Shown here one piece after another: positions 54,982-63,091 of a DNA stretch of 64,000 nucleotides. A program made the translations under genes and the position numbers. The first letter of the stretch is position 1; each line of letters opens with the position of its first letter. The stretch covers positions 2,459,501 through 2,523,500 of the forward strand of contig NZ_CP149926.1 in the NCBI RefSeq assembly GCF_037949285.1, given 5' to 3'. Source of the DNA: Thioclava sp. GXIMD4216 (GTDB taxonomy: Bacteria > Pseudomonadota > Alphaproteobacteria > Rhodobacterales > Rhodobacteraceae). Under the pieces are notes generated by a model. That model had not been told where the DNA came from, searched no databases, and saw only the letters and a list, made by a program, of their open reading frames with translations.

Positions 54982-56411
54982 TACAGGGTCTCCAGAAAAC
55001 GGATCAGGTCGGCGCGGGATGCGGCAGGCAGCGCCAGATATCTATCACGGGCAGCCCCTGCCTCGCCACCATGCCAGCGGATTGCCTCGTCCAATGTGGC
55101 CGCACGGCCATCATGCAGAAAGCGCGGCGCATGGCCGGTATTTTCCTGTGTCAGCCCGATCCCCCAAAGCGGGGCCGTGCGCCATTCGTGCCCCGAGGCC
55201 ACCCCTTCGGGGCGGTGATCGGCCAGCCCCTCGCCCATGTCATGCAACAGCAGGTCACTATAGGGCCAGATGAGCTGATGAGAGGTCACCGGATCCTCGC
55301 TGGTCGCGGTGACGAATTTCGGCACATGGCAGGCATGGCATTGCGCCTGATAGAAGGCCTGCTTGCCGCGCAGCACCTGCGGGTCCGCCACATCGCGGCG
55401 CTTGGGCACCCCCAGCCAAGTCACGTAATCAGTGACCGCTTGCAGCGCCTCGGTGGAGACTTCGGCATTGTCGCGCAGCCCCACATCGATGCCATCGGGC
55501 AGCTCCAGACAGTCCGTCTGCGTCAGGGTGCAATCGCCCGAGCCTTCGGCGAAAAGCACGCTCGACAGGCCCATATCCTGACTGAACGCCTGCGCCGTCA
55601 TATCCACCAGCCGCGCCATGCCTGCCTTATGCCCGAACCGCCCCAACCGGACCGCACCATCGGGGCCAGGGGCATATTGCGCCCGCCCCGAGATCCCGTC
55701 GCCATCGGCATCCTCGGGGTCGGCATGCATTAGAATATCCGCCTCGGGGATCGCCTCCAGCAGCCCCAAGCCGATGATCTGCGGTGCCACCCGCAGCGAG
55801 GTCAGCACCTCGGGCGGCAGATCAATGCGCGGCGCGGGATAGCGCAGGCCGTGGGCCTCGATCCACTCCAGCTCCAGCCGCCCCTCGGGCTGCAGCGATG
55901 GCACCGCCCGATCCTGCAACTGCCAGCCGAAGTCATAATCGGGGATCATCCCGTGCCAGCCCTCGACCCCGAAGGCCCCGTCTTCCGCGCGGTAACGCCG
56001 CGAGAGTTTCAGCACCATGCCCGAAATCCCCTGCCCGTCCTCGGGGCGGCCCCGCCCGTTGCCCGGATGGCAGTTGGCACAGGCGCGGGCATTGAACAGC
56101 GGCCCCAGCCCGTCCGAGGCGCGCGTGCTGGAGGGTGCGGGCACCCAGAGCTTTTCAAACAGCGCCTCGCCCAAGGTGAAGGTCATGCGCTGCGCAGCGG
56201 GCAGACTGGCTGCAGGCCTGTCAAAACGGCGGGTCGCAAGGCTGCCCGCCCCGCCCGGATTGGCCTCGTAACGCTCGGCGGTCGTGAACTGGCGGGCAGG
56301 CTGCACAACCGATATCGCCTCCGTCCCGCCCGCACAGGCGGCCACCGGCAGACACAGAACGGGCACAAGCACGGCCGGTGCAATAAAAGCGGACAACAAA
56401 GACCTGATCAT
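54981..56411 (-). CDS. Di-heme thiol oxidoreductase-type protein (DUF1111)
   Basis: 476 aa with an N-terminal signal (a hydrophobic stretch ending VAACAGG, a possible lipobox). Two c-type heme sites are visible: ARACANCHPGNGRG (about residue 110) and QAQCHACHVPKF (about 380). The family resembles di-heme peroxidase-related proteins with an unknown substrate. ATG 56411 has GAGGG 3 nt upstream. It follows the IrpA-like gene and an intervening hairpin, and starts the second part of the operon. Electron transfer coupled to iron uptake is the likely role. Confidence 0.9.
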   Translation of the reverse strand: MIRSLLSAFIAPAVLVPVLCLPVAACAGGTEAISVVQPARQFTTAERYEANPGGAGSLATRRFDRPAASLPAAQRMTFTLGEALFEKLWVPAPSSTRASDGLGPLFNARACANCHPGNGRGRPEDGQGISGMVLKLSRRYRAEDGAFGVEGWHGMIPDYDFGWQLQDRAVPSLQPEGRLELEWIEAHGLRYPAPRIDLPPEVLTSLRVAPQIIGLGLLEAIPEADILMHADPEDADGDGISGRAQYAPGPDGAVRLGRFGHKAGMARLVDMTAQAFSQDMGLSSVLFAEGSGDCTLTQTDCLELPDGIDVGLRDNAEVSTEALQAVTDYVTWLGVPKRRDVADPQVLRGKQAFYQAQCHACHVPKFVTATSEDPVTSHQLIWPYSDLLLHDMGEGLADHRPEGVASGHEWRTAPLWGIGLTQENTGHAPRFLHDGRAATLDEAIRWHGGEAGAARDRYLALPAASRADLIRFLETL

Positions 56412-56426
56412 GACCCTCACATCACA

Positions 56427-56452
56427 AAAGCCCGCGGCATCGCTGCCGCGGG
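56427..56452 (-). terminator. Hairpin between the irpA-like gene and the DUF1111 gene
   Basis: CCCGCGGCA (56452-56444 on the minus strand) and TGCCGCGGG (56439-56431) form a 9-bp stem with a 4-nt loop, followed by CTTTTG. It could stop part of the transcripts and so lower expression of the downstream genes, or protect the mRNA 3' end. Confidence 0.65.
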
Positions 56453-56509
56453 ACATTCAGGACCGTGATGCCGGAAAATATGGGCCTATCTTCCGGCAAC
56501 CCTGCCCTT

Positions 56510-57793
56510 TTACTGGAACACCGCATCGGGATTATCGAGACTGTCCGACCCTTCGATCTCGACCTCGGCCCCCAGCACCGTCACCGCCCGTTCGATGGTA
56601 CGGGTCTGGGCAACCAGCGCATCCACTAGGCCGGTCACCAATGCCGCCCCCTCGTCATTGCCCAGAGCGATCATCTGGTCATAGGCCATGCCGCTTTCGG
56701 CTTTGGCCTTGATCGCGGCAGCGGCCGCCACCGACGCATCAAGATCCTTGGTCAGCTGCGCATCCACATCCGCATCCTTGGCCGCAACCAGCCCCGAAAG
56801 CGATGCCCCTTCCACAACCGAACCATCCACGCGGGTATACTGGCCGGTATAGACGTTACGAATCCCGACAGCATCATAGTAATGCGACAGATGGGTCATA
56901 TCCGAGAAGCAATCATGCTCTTCTTCCGGATCATGCAGCATCAGGCCCAGCTTGGTCCGCTCGCCCGCCAACTCGCCATAAGACAGCGACCCCATGCCGG
57001 TCAGAATCGTCGTGATCCCCGCCTCGGCATCGTCGGTCAGGGCCTTGCGCGCCGCCCCGTCCTCGTCCCAATGACCGACCATCTCTTTCAGATCCGCGAC
57101 CAGCAAGACGGAAGCGGCCTGCAGATAATCGGCACGGCGGTCGCAATTCCCCCCCGTGCAACCCTCGCCCTGAACATAGTCGGTATAGGGGCGCGCACCG
57201 GCCCCTGCCTCGGTGCCGTTCAGATCCTGCCCCCAAAGCAGGAATTCGATGGCGTGATAGCCGGTGGCCACATTGGCCTCGACGCCCTCGGCCTCCTGCA
57301 GGGTCTCGGCCAGAAATTCGGGCGAGATCGTGCCGGCATCCACCGGCTGCCCGCCAATGGTCAGCGATTTATTTGCAATCACATTGGCCAGCGCCAGATC
57401 GTTTTCCTCGTTATTGGCGGCGGAATCCTCATCGACATAATCAATCAGCCCCTCGTCCAGCGGCCAGGCGTTCACACGGCCCTCCCAGTCATCCACCAGC
57501 GCATTACCGAAACGGAAGGCCTCGGTCTGCTGATAGGGCTTACGGGCGGCGATCCACGCCTCTTTCGCGGCGCTCAGATGCGCCTCCGTGGGGGCCTTGA
57601 CCAGCGTGTCCACAGCCGCTTCCAATGCCTGAGCCGTCGACAGACTGTCTTCATAGCCCGCCTGTGCGATATCGGCATAGGTCTTGATCACCGCCTCCGC
57701 GCTTGGCGCGTCCGCATAGGCCGTCACCGGAGCCATAAGAGGGGCCACAACAAGAGCAGTACTGGTGATCAGCGCGTGCAGACGACAGGACAT
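56510..57793 (-). CDS. irpA: Imelysin family periplasmic iron-regulated protein (IrpA-like)
   Basis: 427 aa with a signal peptide (about residues 1-28, APVTAYADA). The imelysin domain contains the conserved GYHAIEFLLWGQDLNGTEAGARP-type motif (GxHxxE at about 170) and RRADYLQAASVLLVADLKEMVGHW. EHDCFSDMTHLSHYYDAVGIRNVYTG is typical of the IrpA group. IrpA proteins are induced under iron limitation and needed for growth in it. ATG 57793 has GAGGA 5 nt upstream; the ATG at 57805 lacks one. A TGA-N9-TCA box lies 42 bp upstream, so this is the promoter-proximal gene of the operon. Confidence 0.93.
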   Translation of the reverse strand: MSCRLHALITSTALVVAPLMAPVTAYADAPSAEAVIKTYADIAQAGYEDSLSTAQALEAAVDTLVKAPTEAHLSAAKEAWIAARKPYQQTEAFRFGNALVDDWEGRVNAWPLDEGLIDYVDEDSAANNEENDLALANVIANKSLTIGGQPVDAGTISPEFLAETLQEAEGVEANVATGYHAIEFLLWGQDLNGTEAGAGARPYTDYVQGEGCTGGNCDRRADYLQAASVLLVADLKEMVGHWDEDGAARKALTDDAEAGITTILTGMGSLSYGELAGERTKLGLMLHDPEEEHDCFSDMTHLSHYYDAVGIRNVYTGQYTRVDGSVVEGASLSGLVAAKDADVDAQLTKDLDASVAAAAAIKAKAESGMAYDQMIALGNDEGAALVTGLVDALVAQTRTIERAVTVLGAEVEIEGSDSLDNPDAVFQ

Positions 57794-57834
57794 AGGATTC
57801 CTCATATCAGTGAAACTTCTACTTCACGCATAAG

Positions 57835-57849
57835 TGACCTATTTTGTCA
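57835..57849. promoter_or_regulatory. Iron-Rhodo-box upstream of irpA
   Basis: TGACCTATTTTGTCA on the plus strand (TGACAAAATAGGTCA on the minus strand) fits the TGA-N9-TCA iron-responsive box of alphaproteobacteria. It lies 42 bp upstream of the irpA start and probably mediates repression when iron is plentiful. The regulator (RirA- or IscR-type) is not in the window. Confidence 0.7.
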
Positions 57850-57869
57850 GCTTTGTAAATCCGATTATT

Positions 57870-58510
57870 TTACTCGGGAAGCGCCAGCACCTCCGGACGG
57901 AATGTGCCTGCCGCCCGAGGTCGTGCCTCGTAGGGCGTGGCATGGCCCAGCCCCGCCGCCACAATCCGCCGTCCCAAAGCCTAGCCCAGCCAACGCGGCA
58001 GCCCCCTCCCCATGAACCACTCCGAAGGATCATAGGCACGGCCAAACCCCTCCAGTTCCCGCGGAATATAGGGTCGCTGCTCGGCCTCACTCACTGCAAA
58101 TTCTCACGGCGCAGGCAGCACATCCAGCACCTGATGCACGAAAAGCTGCGCCAGCCCTTCGCTCACCAGAGCTTCCTCCAGACTGCGGCCATAGCTCGGA
58201 CCGTCCCCGCGCAGGACGTGGTGATATTCACGCAAGAGCACCCGCAAAAGATCGCCCCGCAAGGCCGCAGGATCCTGTAACACTTGGGGATGCAGATAGA
58301 CCTCGATCAGACCGGACGCCGGAGCAAAGCCACTGCAACGGAATCGCTCCGGCAGCCAGTCAACCACACGCATGACGACATCCGCCGAAGAAACCGGCCG
58401 CATGGTGCCAGAAGCGCCTCGGCCTGCACCAGCGCCGATAGAATCGGCTCCCGCGCCGCGCCACACGCATCACGGGCATCCAGAAAATGGGGCGCAAAGG
58501 CGTCGGGCAT
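57870..58510 (-). pseudogene. Decayed DUF2268 metalloprotease-type gene
   Basis: Three pieces on the minus strand match one DUF2268 protein. The first (58510 to about 58400) reads MPDAFAPHFLDARDACG and SALVQAEALLAP in another frame. The second has VVDWLPERF and the HExxH-like site LREYHHVLRGDGPSYGRSLEEALVSEGLAQLF, ending at TGA 58104-58106. The third continues in the same frame after the stop, RPYIPRELEGFGRAYDPSEWFMGRGLPRWLG, then TAG 57981-57983, then ALGRRIVAAGLGHATPYEARPRA. The active-site HExxH reads REYHH, so the first catalytic His is Arg, and one frameshift and two stops break the gene. It lies after rpmG and its terminator. Confidence 0.75.
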
Positions 58511-58565
58511 CCTGCCAGACTGGACCAAAGGCCCGCCCCCGCAAGACCCCGCCCCGCCAAACAGC

Positions 58566-58586
58566 AAAAAGCCGCCCGAGGGCGGC
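58566..58586 (-). terminator. Rho-independent terminator of rpmG
   Basis: On the minus strand GCCGCCC and GGGCGGC (58586-58571) pair with a 2-nt loop and run into TTTTT. It lies 26 bp after the rpmG stop. Confidence 0.8.
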
Positions 58587-58611
58587 CTTCGCTTCGTCAG
58601 AAAGACAGATC

Positions 58612-58779
58612 TTACTTGATCTTGCCTTCTTTATATTCGACGTGCTTACGCACAACCGGGTCGTATTTCTTCACGACCATTTTCTCGGTCATGGTACGGG
58701 CATTCTTCTTGGTCACATAGAAGTGCCCGGTGCCCGCCGTCGAGGTCAGACGGATCTTTTGCGTCGTCGGCTTCGCCAT
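58612..58779 (-). CDS. rpmG: 50S ribosomal protein L33
   Basis: 55-aa L33 on the minus strand, reading [40 protein letters not shown] and [15 protein letters not shown]. It is a normal length for the cysteine-free form found in alphaproteobacteria, which does not need zinc. ATG 58779 has GGAGATG about 4 nt upstream. It binds 23S rRNA near the E site. It stands alone between a terminator and rnpB. Confidence 0.95.
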   Translation of the reverse strand: MAKPTTQKIRLTSTAGTGHFYVTKKNARTMTEKMVVKKYDPVVRKHVEYKEGKIK

Positions 58780-58970
58780 GTTTCATCTCCTGAGCCAGGC
58801 AGCCAGCATCGCGCGACCACCATCGAAATCCTTGAAGCCCGCCTTTTAGTCAGACTCACCCCAGAGTCAACAGCCAAATGCGCGATCTTCCCGAAATTCG
58901 ACATAACACATCCCCAAAGCCGCTCTCTCACGACATGCCCCCTCTGGCAGACGGCGGAAAAGGGCAGAAT

Positions 58971-59386
58971 TTGCGCAGGCGGTCTATAAGCCGGATTCTG
59001 TTCAGGGGTTACCCCCGTCGATGACCATTCCTCTAGGCCTGCAGTTGCCTGCAGGCTCAAGCTGCCAACCCGGATCACTCGGGGCGAAGCTCCCCTACCG
59101 TCAGACAGATGCCTGCGGCACGCGATCCCTATTCGGCGTTGCTCCCGGTGGGGCTTGCCATGCCGGTCCTGTTACCAGTCCCGCGGTGGGCTCTTACCCC
59201 ACCGTTTCACCCTTACCCGTGCCAAAGCAGGGCGGTCTGTTCTCTGTGGCGCTTTCCCTGGGGTTGCCCCCGCCGGGCGTTACCCGGCACCGTCACTTCA
59301 TGGAGTCCGGACTTTCCTCGGCGATCCGGCTGTCTGCAGATACAGAGCTACGTAATCGCCGCGGTCATCCGACCCCCTGCGCAAGC
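58971..59386 (-). ncRNA. rnpB: RNase P RNA (class A)
   Basis: About 415 nt on the minus strand. The 5' and 3' ends pair as helix P1 (TTGCGCAGG near 59384 with CCTGCGCAA at 58971-58979). The core motif GAGGAAAGTCCGGACTCC is present near 59310-59327, and the 3' part contains the conserved CCGGCTTATAGACC before the end. It is the catalytic RNA that trims tRNA 5' ends. The exact 5' end is uncertain by a few bases. Open frames across it on the plus strand are not coding. Confidence 0.93.
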
Positions 59387-59433
59387 CCGCCATATGCCGG
59401 ATCGCGCAACAGCGTCAAGCAAAACCGCCTGCA

Positions 59434-59496
59434 TTCCAGCTGCCCGAAATATCCTGGGGTGAATTCGACGCAGTCGAAGAGGGGCAAAGCCCCTTG
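59434..59496 (+). repeat. Palindromic intergenic element, copy D
   Basis: TTCCAGCTGCCCGAAATATC is followed by CTGGGGTGAA, an inner stem (TTCGAC 59464-59469 with GTCGAA 59473-59478) and an outer hairpin (GGGGC 59481-59485 with GCCCC 59489-59493). It lies between rnpB and tadA. Confidence 0.85.
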
Positions 59497-59505
59497 CCCC
59501 GCCCC

Positions 59506-59952
59506 CTATCGCCGCGCGGCAAAGAATGCACGCAACAGCGCCTCTGCCGGCGCCGCCGAAATCCCGTCATAAACCTCGGGCGCATGATGGCATTGCGGAT
59601 GCGAGAACACCCGCGCGCCCTGCGCCACCCCGCCTGATTTCACATCCGCCGCACCATAATACAGCCGCCCGACCCGCGCCGCCGCAATCGCCGCCGCACA
59701 CATCGGGCAGGGTTCCAGCGTGACATAGAGATCATACCCCACCAGCCGCTCCGACCCAACGGCATGACAGGCCGCGCGCAAAGCCAGAATCTCGGCATGG
59801 GCGGTAGGGTCACAGAGTTCGCGCGTGCGGTTTCCGGCGCGCGCCACCACCTCGCCCGCAGGCGAAACGATCACGGCCCCCACCGGAACCTCGCCACGCA
59901 AAGCCGCCGCCCGCGCCTCTTCCAGCGCCTGATCCATGAAACTTCTGAACAT
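59506..59952 (-). CDS. tadA: tRNA adenosine(34) deaminase TadA
   Basis: 148-aa zinc deaminase that makes inosine at the wobble position of tRNA-Arg(ACG). Zinc ligands and the catalytic Glu are in PTAHAEILALR and TLEPCPMCAAAIAAARV. The N-terminal helix EEARAAALRGEVPVGAVIV and the C-terminal DVKSGGVAQGARVFSHP match TadA. ATG 59952 is close to a GAGGAGAT; an ATG at 59937 is also possible. It diverges from the pseudouridine synthase gene with about 100 bp between the starts. Confidence 0.95.
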   Translation of the reverse strand: MFRSFMDQALEEARAAALRGEVPVGAVIVSPAGEVVARAGNRTRELCDPTAHAEILALRAACHAVGSERLVGYDLYVTLEPCPMCAAAIAAARVGRLYYGAADVKSGGVAQGARVFSHPQCHHAPEVYDGISAAPAEALLRAFFAARR

Positions 59953-60054
59953 ATCTCCTCTTGGACGCGAAGCTTCTTATATGCAAGGCTCTTCCCACAG
60001 GAGATAAGACACTATAGAGAGGCGCCTTCAAGACCGCCTCGGGAGCCGCCTGCC

Positions 60055-61827
60055 ATGACCAATGATTCCAACAATACGCCGAAACCGGACAATACGCCCT
60101 CTGCCGCAAGCTCTGGGGGCGAGCGTATTGCCAAGGTCATCGCACGTTCGGGCGTCGCCTCGCGCCGTGATGCCGAAAAACTGATCCTTGCAGGCCGTGT
60201 GGCGGTCAATGGCAAACAGGCCGCATCTCCGGCGCTGGATGTCACCCCCAAAGACAAGGTCACCATCGACGGCACGCCGATCGATGCACCGCAGGAAACC
60301 CGCGTCTGGCTCTATTACAAGCCGCTGGGTCTGGTGACCACCGAGAAAGACGAGCAGGGCCGCCGCACCATCTTTGACGAGATGCCCGAAGGCATGCCGC
60401 GCGTGCTGAATGTCGGCCGCCTCGATCTCAACTCCGAAGGCCTGCTGCTGCTGACCAATGACGGGGCGCTCAAACGTCGCCTCGAACTGCCCGAAACCGG
60501 CTGGCTGCGCAAATACCGCGTGCGGGTCAATGGCCGCCCCACGCCCGACACCTTCAACCCGCTGCGCGCGGGGATCACCATCGACGGCACCGAATTCCAG
60601 CCGATGGACATCACGCTTGACCGCCAGCAAGGCGCGAATGCATGGCTGACCGTCGGCCTGCGCGAAGGCAAGAACCGCGAGATCCGCCGCGCCATGGCCG
60701 AAATCGGCCTGACGGTGAACCGCCTGATCCGCGTCAGCTACGGCCCCTTCCGCCTCAACGAAATGCAGCCCGGCGATGTGATGGAAATCAAACGCCGCGT
60801 CCTGCATGACCAGCTGGGCAGCCTGCTGGAAGATACGCCCGGCGCACAACCTGCCGACCGCAACAAGCCCGCAGGCCGCCGCGACGACGGCGAGCGCCCG
60901 CGTGGCCGGTTCGGGGAGCGGGGGGATCGCGGGGAACGGGGTGGCAAACCCTTCGACCGTGCACCGCGGGACAACGAAGACGGGCGCGGCGACGGGCGCG
61001 GCAAACCCGAACGCAGCTTTGGTCGCCAGAAAGATTTCAGCGCCCGTGGGGACCGCCCCGAGCGCGGCGACCGTTTCGAACGCGCGGACCGTGGCCCGCG
61101 CGCCGAAGGGGAAGACCGTCCCCGCAAGCAGCGCTGGTCTCCCGACAAGCGGCAGGAAGAGCGGAACGCACCGCGCGAAGACCGCGCCGACCGCCCGCGC
61201 CGCGACGGCGATGATCGCAAGTTCGGCGAGCGCAAGTTTGGCGACAAGAAATTCGGGGACAAGAAATTCGGGGATCGCCCGCGCCGCGACGGAGGCGAAG
61301 GCCGCAGCTTCGGCGAGAAGAAATTCGGCGAGCGCAGCGAACGCGGCGAGCGTGGGGACAGAAAATTCGGGGATCGCAAGTTCGGCGAGCGCGACGACCG
61401 CGGCGGACGGACCTTCGGCGACAAGAAGTTCGGCGAGCGCAAGTTTGGCGACAAGAAGTTTGAGGATCGTGGCCCGCGCGGCGATGGCAAAAGCTTTGGC
61501 AAGCCGCGTCGCGAAGAAGGCGAGGCCCGTTTCGGGGACAAGCCCCGCAAACCGCGTTTCGACAACGGCGACGACCGTGGTCCGCGCCGTGACGGCAACC
61601 GCGATGGTGGCAACAAGCCGCGCAGCTTCGGCGGCGGCGACAACGAGCGCGGCGGCTTCAAAGGCGGCCTCAAACGTGACGGCCAGCGCGGCGAGCGCAA
61701 CTTCGGTGGCAAGCCGGGCGCAAGCAAATTTGGCAGCAAGTCGGGGGGTGGCTTCAAGGGCGGCCCCAAACGCGACGGCCAGCGCGGCGATGGCCCCAAA
61801 GGGCCGCGCAAACCGCGTAGCGAATAA
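60055..61827 (+). CDS. RluB/RsuA-type pseudouridine synthase with a long repetitive tail
   Basis: 590 aa. Residues about 22-70 are an S4 RNA-binding domain (ERIAKVIARSGVASRRDAEKLILAGRVAVNG). Residues about 80-260 are the RsuA/RluB-type catalytic domain, with the catalytic Asp in NVGRLDLNSEGLLLLTNDGAL and GLREGKNREIRRAM. The remaining ~320 residues are a disordered tail of Arg, Gly, Asp, Lys and Phe. It contains many KFGD/KFGE/SFG units, for example FGDKKFGDKKFGDRPRR, and two FKGG-KRDGQRG blocks. The catalytic half is normal in length; the tail is far longer than in most relatives. A strong terminator follows. Confidence 0.92.
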   Translation: MTNDSNNTPKPDNTPSAASSGGERIAKVIARSGVASRRDAEKLILAGRVAVNGKQAASPALDVTPKDKVTIDGTPIDAPQETRVWLYYKPLGLVTTEKDEQGRRTIFDEMPEGMPRVLNVGRLDLNSEGLLLLTNDGALKRRLELPETGWLRKYRVRVNGRPTPDTFNPLRAGITIDGTEFQPMDITLDRQQGANAWLTVGLREGKNREIRRAMAEIGLTVNRLIRVSYGPFRLNEMQPGDVMEIKRRVLHDQLGSLLEDTPGAQPADRNKPAGRRDDGERPRGRFGERGDRGERGGKPFDRAPRDNEDGRGDGRGKPERSFGRQKDFSARGDRPERGDRFERADRGPRAEGEDRPRKQRWSPDKRQEERNAPREDRADRPRRDGDDRKFGERKFGDKKFGDKKFGDRPRRDGGEGRSFGEKKFGERSERGERGDRKFGDRKFGERDDRGGRTFGDKKFGERKFGDKKFEDRGPRGDGKSFGKPRREEGEARFGDKPRKPRFDNGDDRGPRRDGNRDGGNKPRSFGGGDNERGGFKGGLKRDGQRGERNFGGKPGASKFGSKSGGGFKGGPKRDGQRGDGPKGPRKPRSE

Positions 61828-61834
61828 TCCTGTT

Positions 61835-61866
61835 ACGGCGCCAAACCCGATTTGGCGCCGTTTCTT
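61835..61866 (+). terminator. Rho-independent terminator after the pseudouridine synthase gene
   Basis: ACGGCGCCAAA (61835-61845) and TTTGGCGCCGT (61851-61861) form an 11-bp perfect stem with a 5-nt loop, followed by TTCTTTTT. Confidence 0.9.
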
Positions 61867-62061
61867 TTTGGGCAAAGCGCAGGTTCTTTCGAGGCAAAGC
61901 GCTGGGGCCACGCCGCAATGCCGGTTTCTTGCAGCCCCGGTACGCGCTTTTCTGCCACCCCCCTCTGGCAGAGCCGTGCCATTATACCTATTCTTCGCTT
62001 AAGATGAGCGTCGCTGATGATCGCTTGACCGAACCTGCTGAACCGAAGAAAAGGGGGCCCT

Positions 62062-62145
62062 ATGTCGCACAAAGCCATTCAGCGCATCGCATTCCTGCTG
62101 ATGCTGGCGCTGACGCTGAAAATTGCGATGACAGGCAGCGTCTGA
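62062..62145 (+). CDS. 27-aa small membrane protein candidate
   Basis: The ATG at 62062 has an AAAAGGGGG about 5 nt upstream. The product (MSHKAIQRIAFLLMLALTLK and IAMTGSV) is one hydrophobic helix with a basic start, the form of a small inner-membrane protein. Its TGA is 2 bp before the ATG of the XpaC-like gene, so it could be translated by coupling. No homology is known to me. It may also be only a leader ORF. Confidence 0.5.
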   Translation: MSHKAIQRIAFLLMLALTLKIAMTGSV

Positions 62146-62147
62146 CG

Positions 62148-63059
62148 ATGGCCCGCCGTTTCTCTGGCAAATACAGCCCCGAAGCCCCGCACCATCCCGA
62201 CCGTCTGAACGGGCAGGAAGACATTCCGACCGAGCGCCTGCCCAGACCGGAACACCCCTATGAGGGCCGTCCGTTCTGGGTGGCCATCTGCGCCCTGCCC
62301 TTTTTGTTCGGGGCATTCGGGGCGGGGCCTGTGGCTCTGGCGCGCGCGATCATGGCATTCGGCCTATGTGCAGGCGCCGCGTTCCTGATCCGCGAAGGGT
62401 TACGGGCGCAGGCCGCCTATGAGGCGCGCCGTGTGGCCCGCCGTCCCGCCCTGCCGCGCAAGATCCTTGGCGCGATGGGCATCGGGCTGGGTCTGGCGCT
62501 CGGGGCGCAGGAGATGGGCCTGCTGGGTGCGCTTGGCAGCGGCCTTATCGGCACCGCGCTGGGAATCGTGGCTTTCGGGTTGGACCCTTTGAAAAACAAG
62601 GGCATGGATGGTATAGACCCGTTCCAGCAGGAACGCGCCGCCGAGGCGGTGGCGATTGGCGAGGAGCATCTGGCGGCCATGCGGGCGGCCATTGCCCGCG
62701 CCCATGCCCCCCAGCTTGAGGCCCGTGTGGAAATGTTTGCCACCCGCGCCCGCGATCTGTTCCGTGCGGTCGAGGAAGACCCCAACGATCTGCGCGCCGC
62801 ACGCCGCTACCTAACCCTTTATCTGGAAGGCGCACGTGATGCGACCATCCGCTTTGCCGATCTCTACGCCCAAAGCCCCGATCCCGCCGCCCGCAGCCGC
62901 TACGAGAGCCTGCTCGACGATCTCGAACGCAATTTCACGGCCAAATCGCGCCAGCTGATCGAAAGCGGGCGCGAAGGGTTGGAGATCGAGATCGACGTGC
63001 TGCGCGAACGGCTGGAACGCGACGGCATCGCCCCGACCTTTTCCCGACATCATGACTGA
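62148..63059 (+). CDS. XpaC-like membrane protein (5-bromo-4-chloroindolyl phosphate hydrolysis family)
   Basis: 303 aa. Hydrophobic segments at about residues 43-80 (FWVAICALPFLFGAFGAGPVALARAIMAFGLCAGAAFLI) and 105-140 (MGIGLGLALGAQEMGLLGALGSGLIGTALGIVAF) are followed by a helical domain (EHLAAMRAAIARAHAPQLEARVEMFATRARDLFRAVEEDP). This matches XpaC proteins. In Bacillus xpaC precedes a telA-type gene (yaaN), and here telA also follows, 32 bp on. The biochemical role is not established. Confidence 0.8.
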   Translation: MARRFSGKYSPEAPHHPDRLNGQEDIPTERLPRPEHPYEGRPFWVAICALPFLFGAFGAGPVALARAIMAFGLCAGAAFLIREGLRAQAAYEARRVARRPALPRKILGAMGIGLGLALGAQEMGLLGALGSGLIGTALGIVAFGLDPLKNKGMDGIDPFQQERAAEAVAIGEEHLAAMRAAIARAHAPQLEARVEMFATRARDLFRAVEEDPNDLRAARRYLTLYLEGARDATIRFADLYAQSPDPAARSRYESLLDDLERNFTAKSRQLIESGREGLEIEIDVLRERLERDGIAPTFSRHHD

Positions 63060-63091
63060 CGCTATTACGTCCTGCCAAGGAGACCGATAAG

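Noticed and set aside
58977..59400. Proteins on the plus strand across the RNase P RNA
   Set aside because: Open frames up to 183 codons exist there, but the region folds as rnpB on the other strand with its conserved core.
60028..61911. A 627-codon minus-strand frame across the pseudouridine synthase tail
   Set aside because: It is the complement of the repetitive tail and reads as low-complexity Ala/Val/Leu sequence; the plus-strand enzyme domain is certain.
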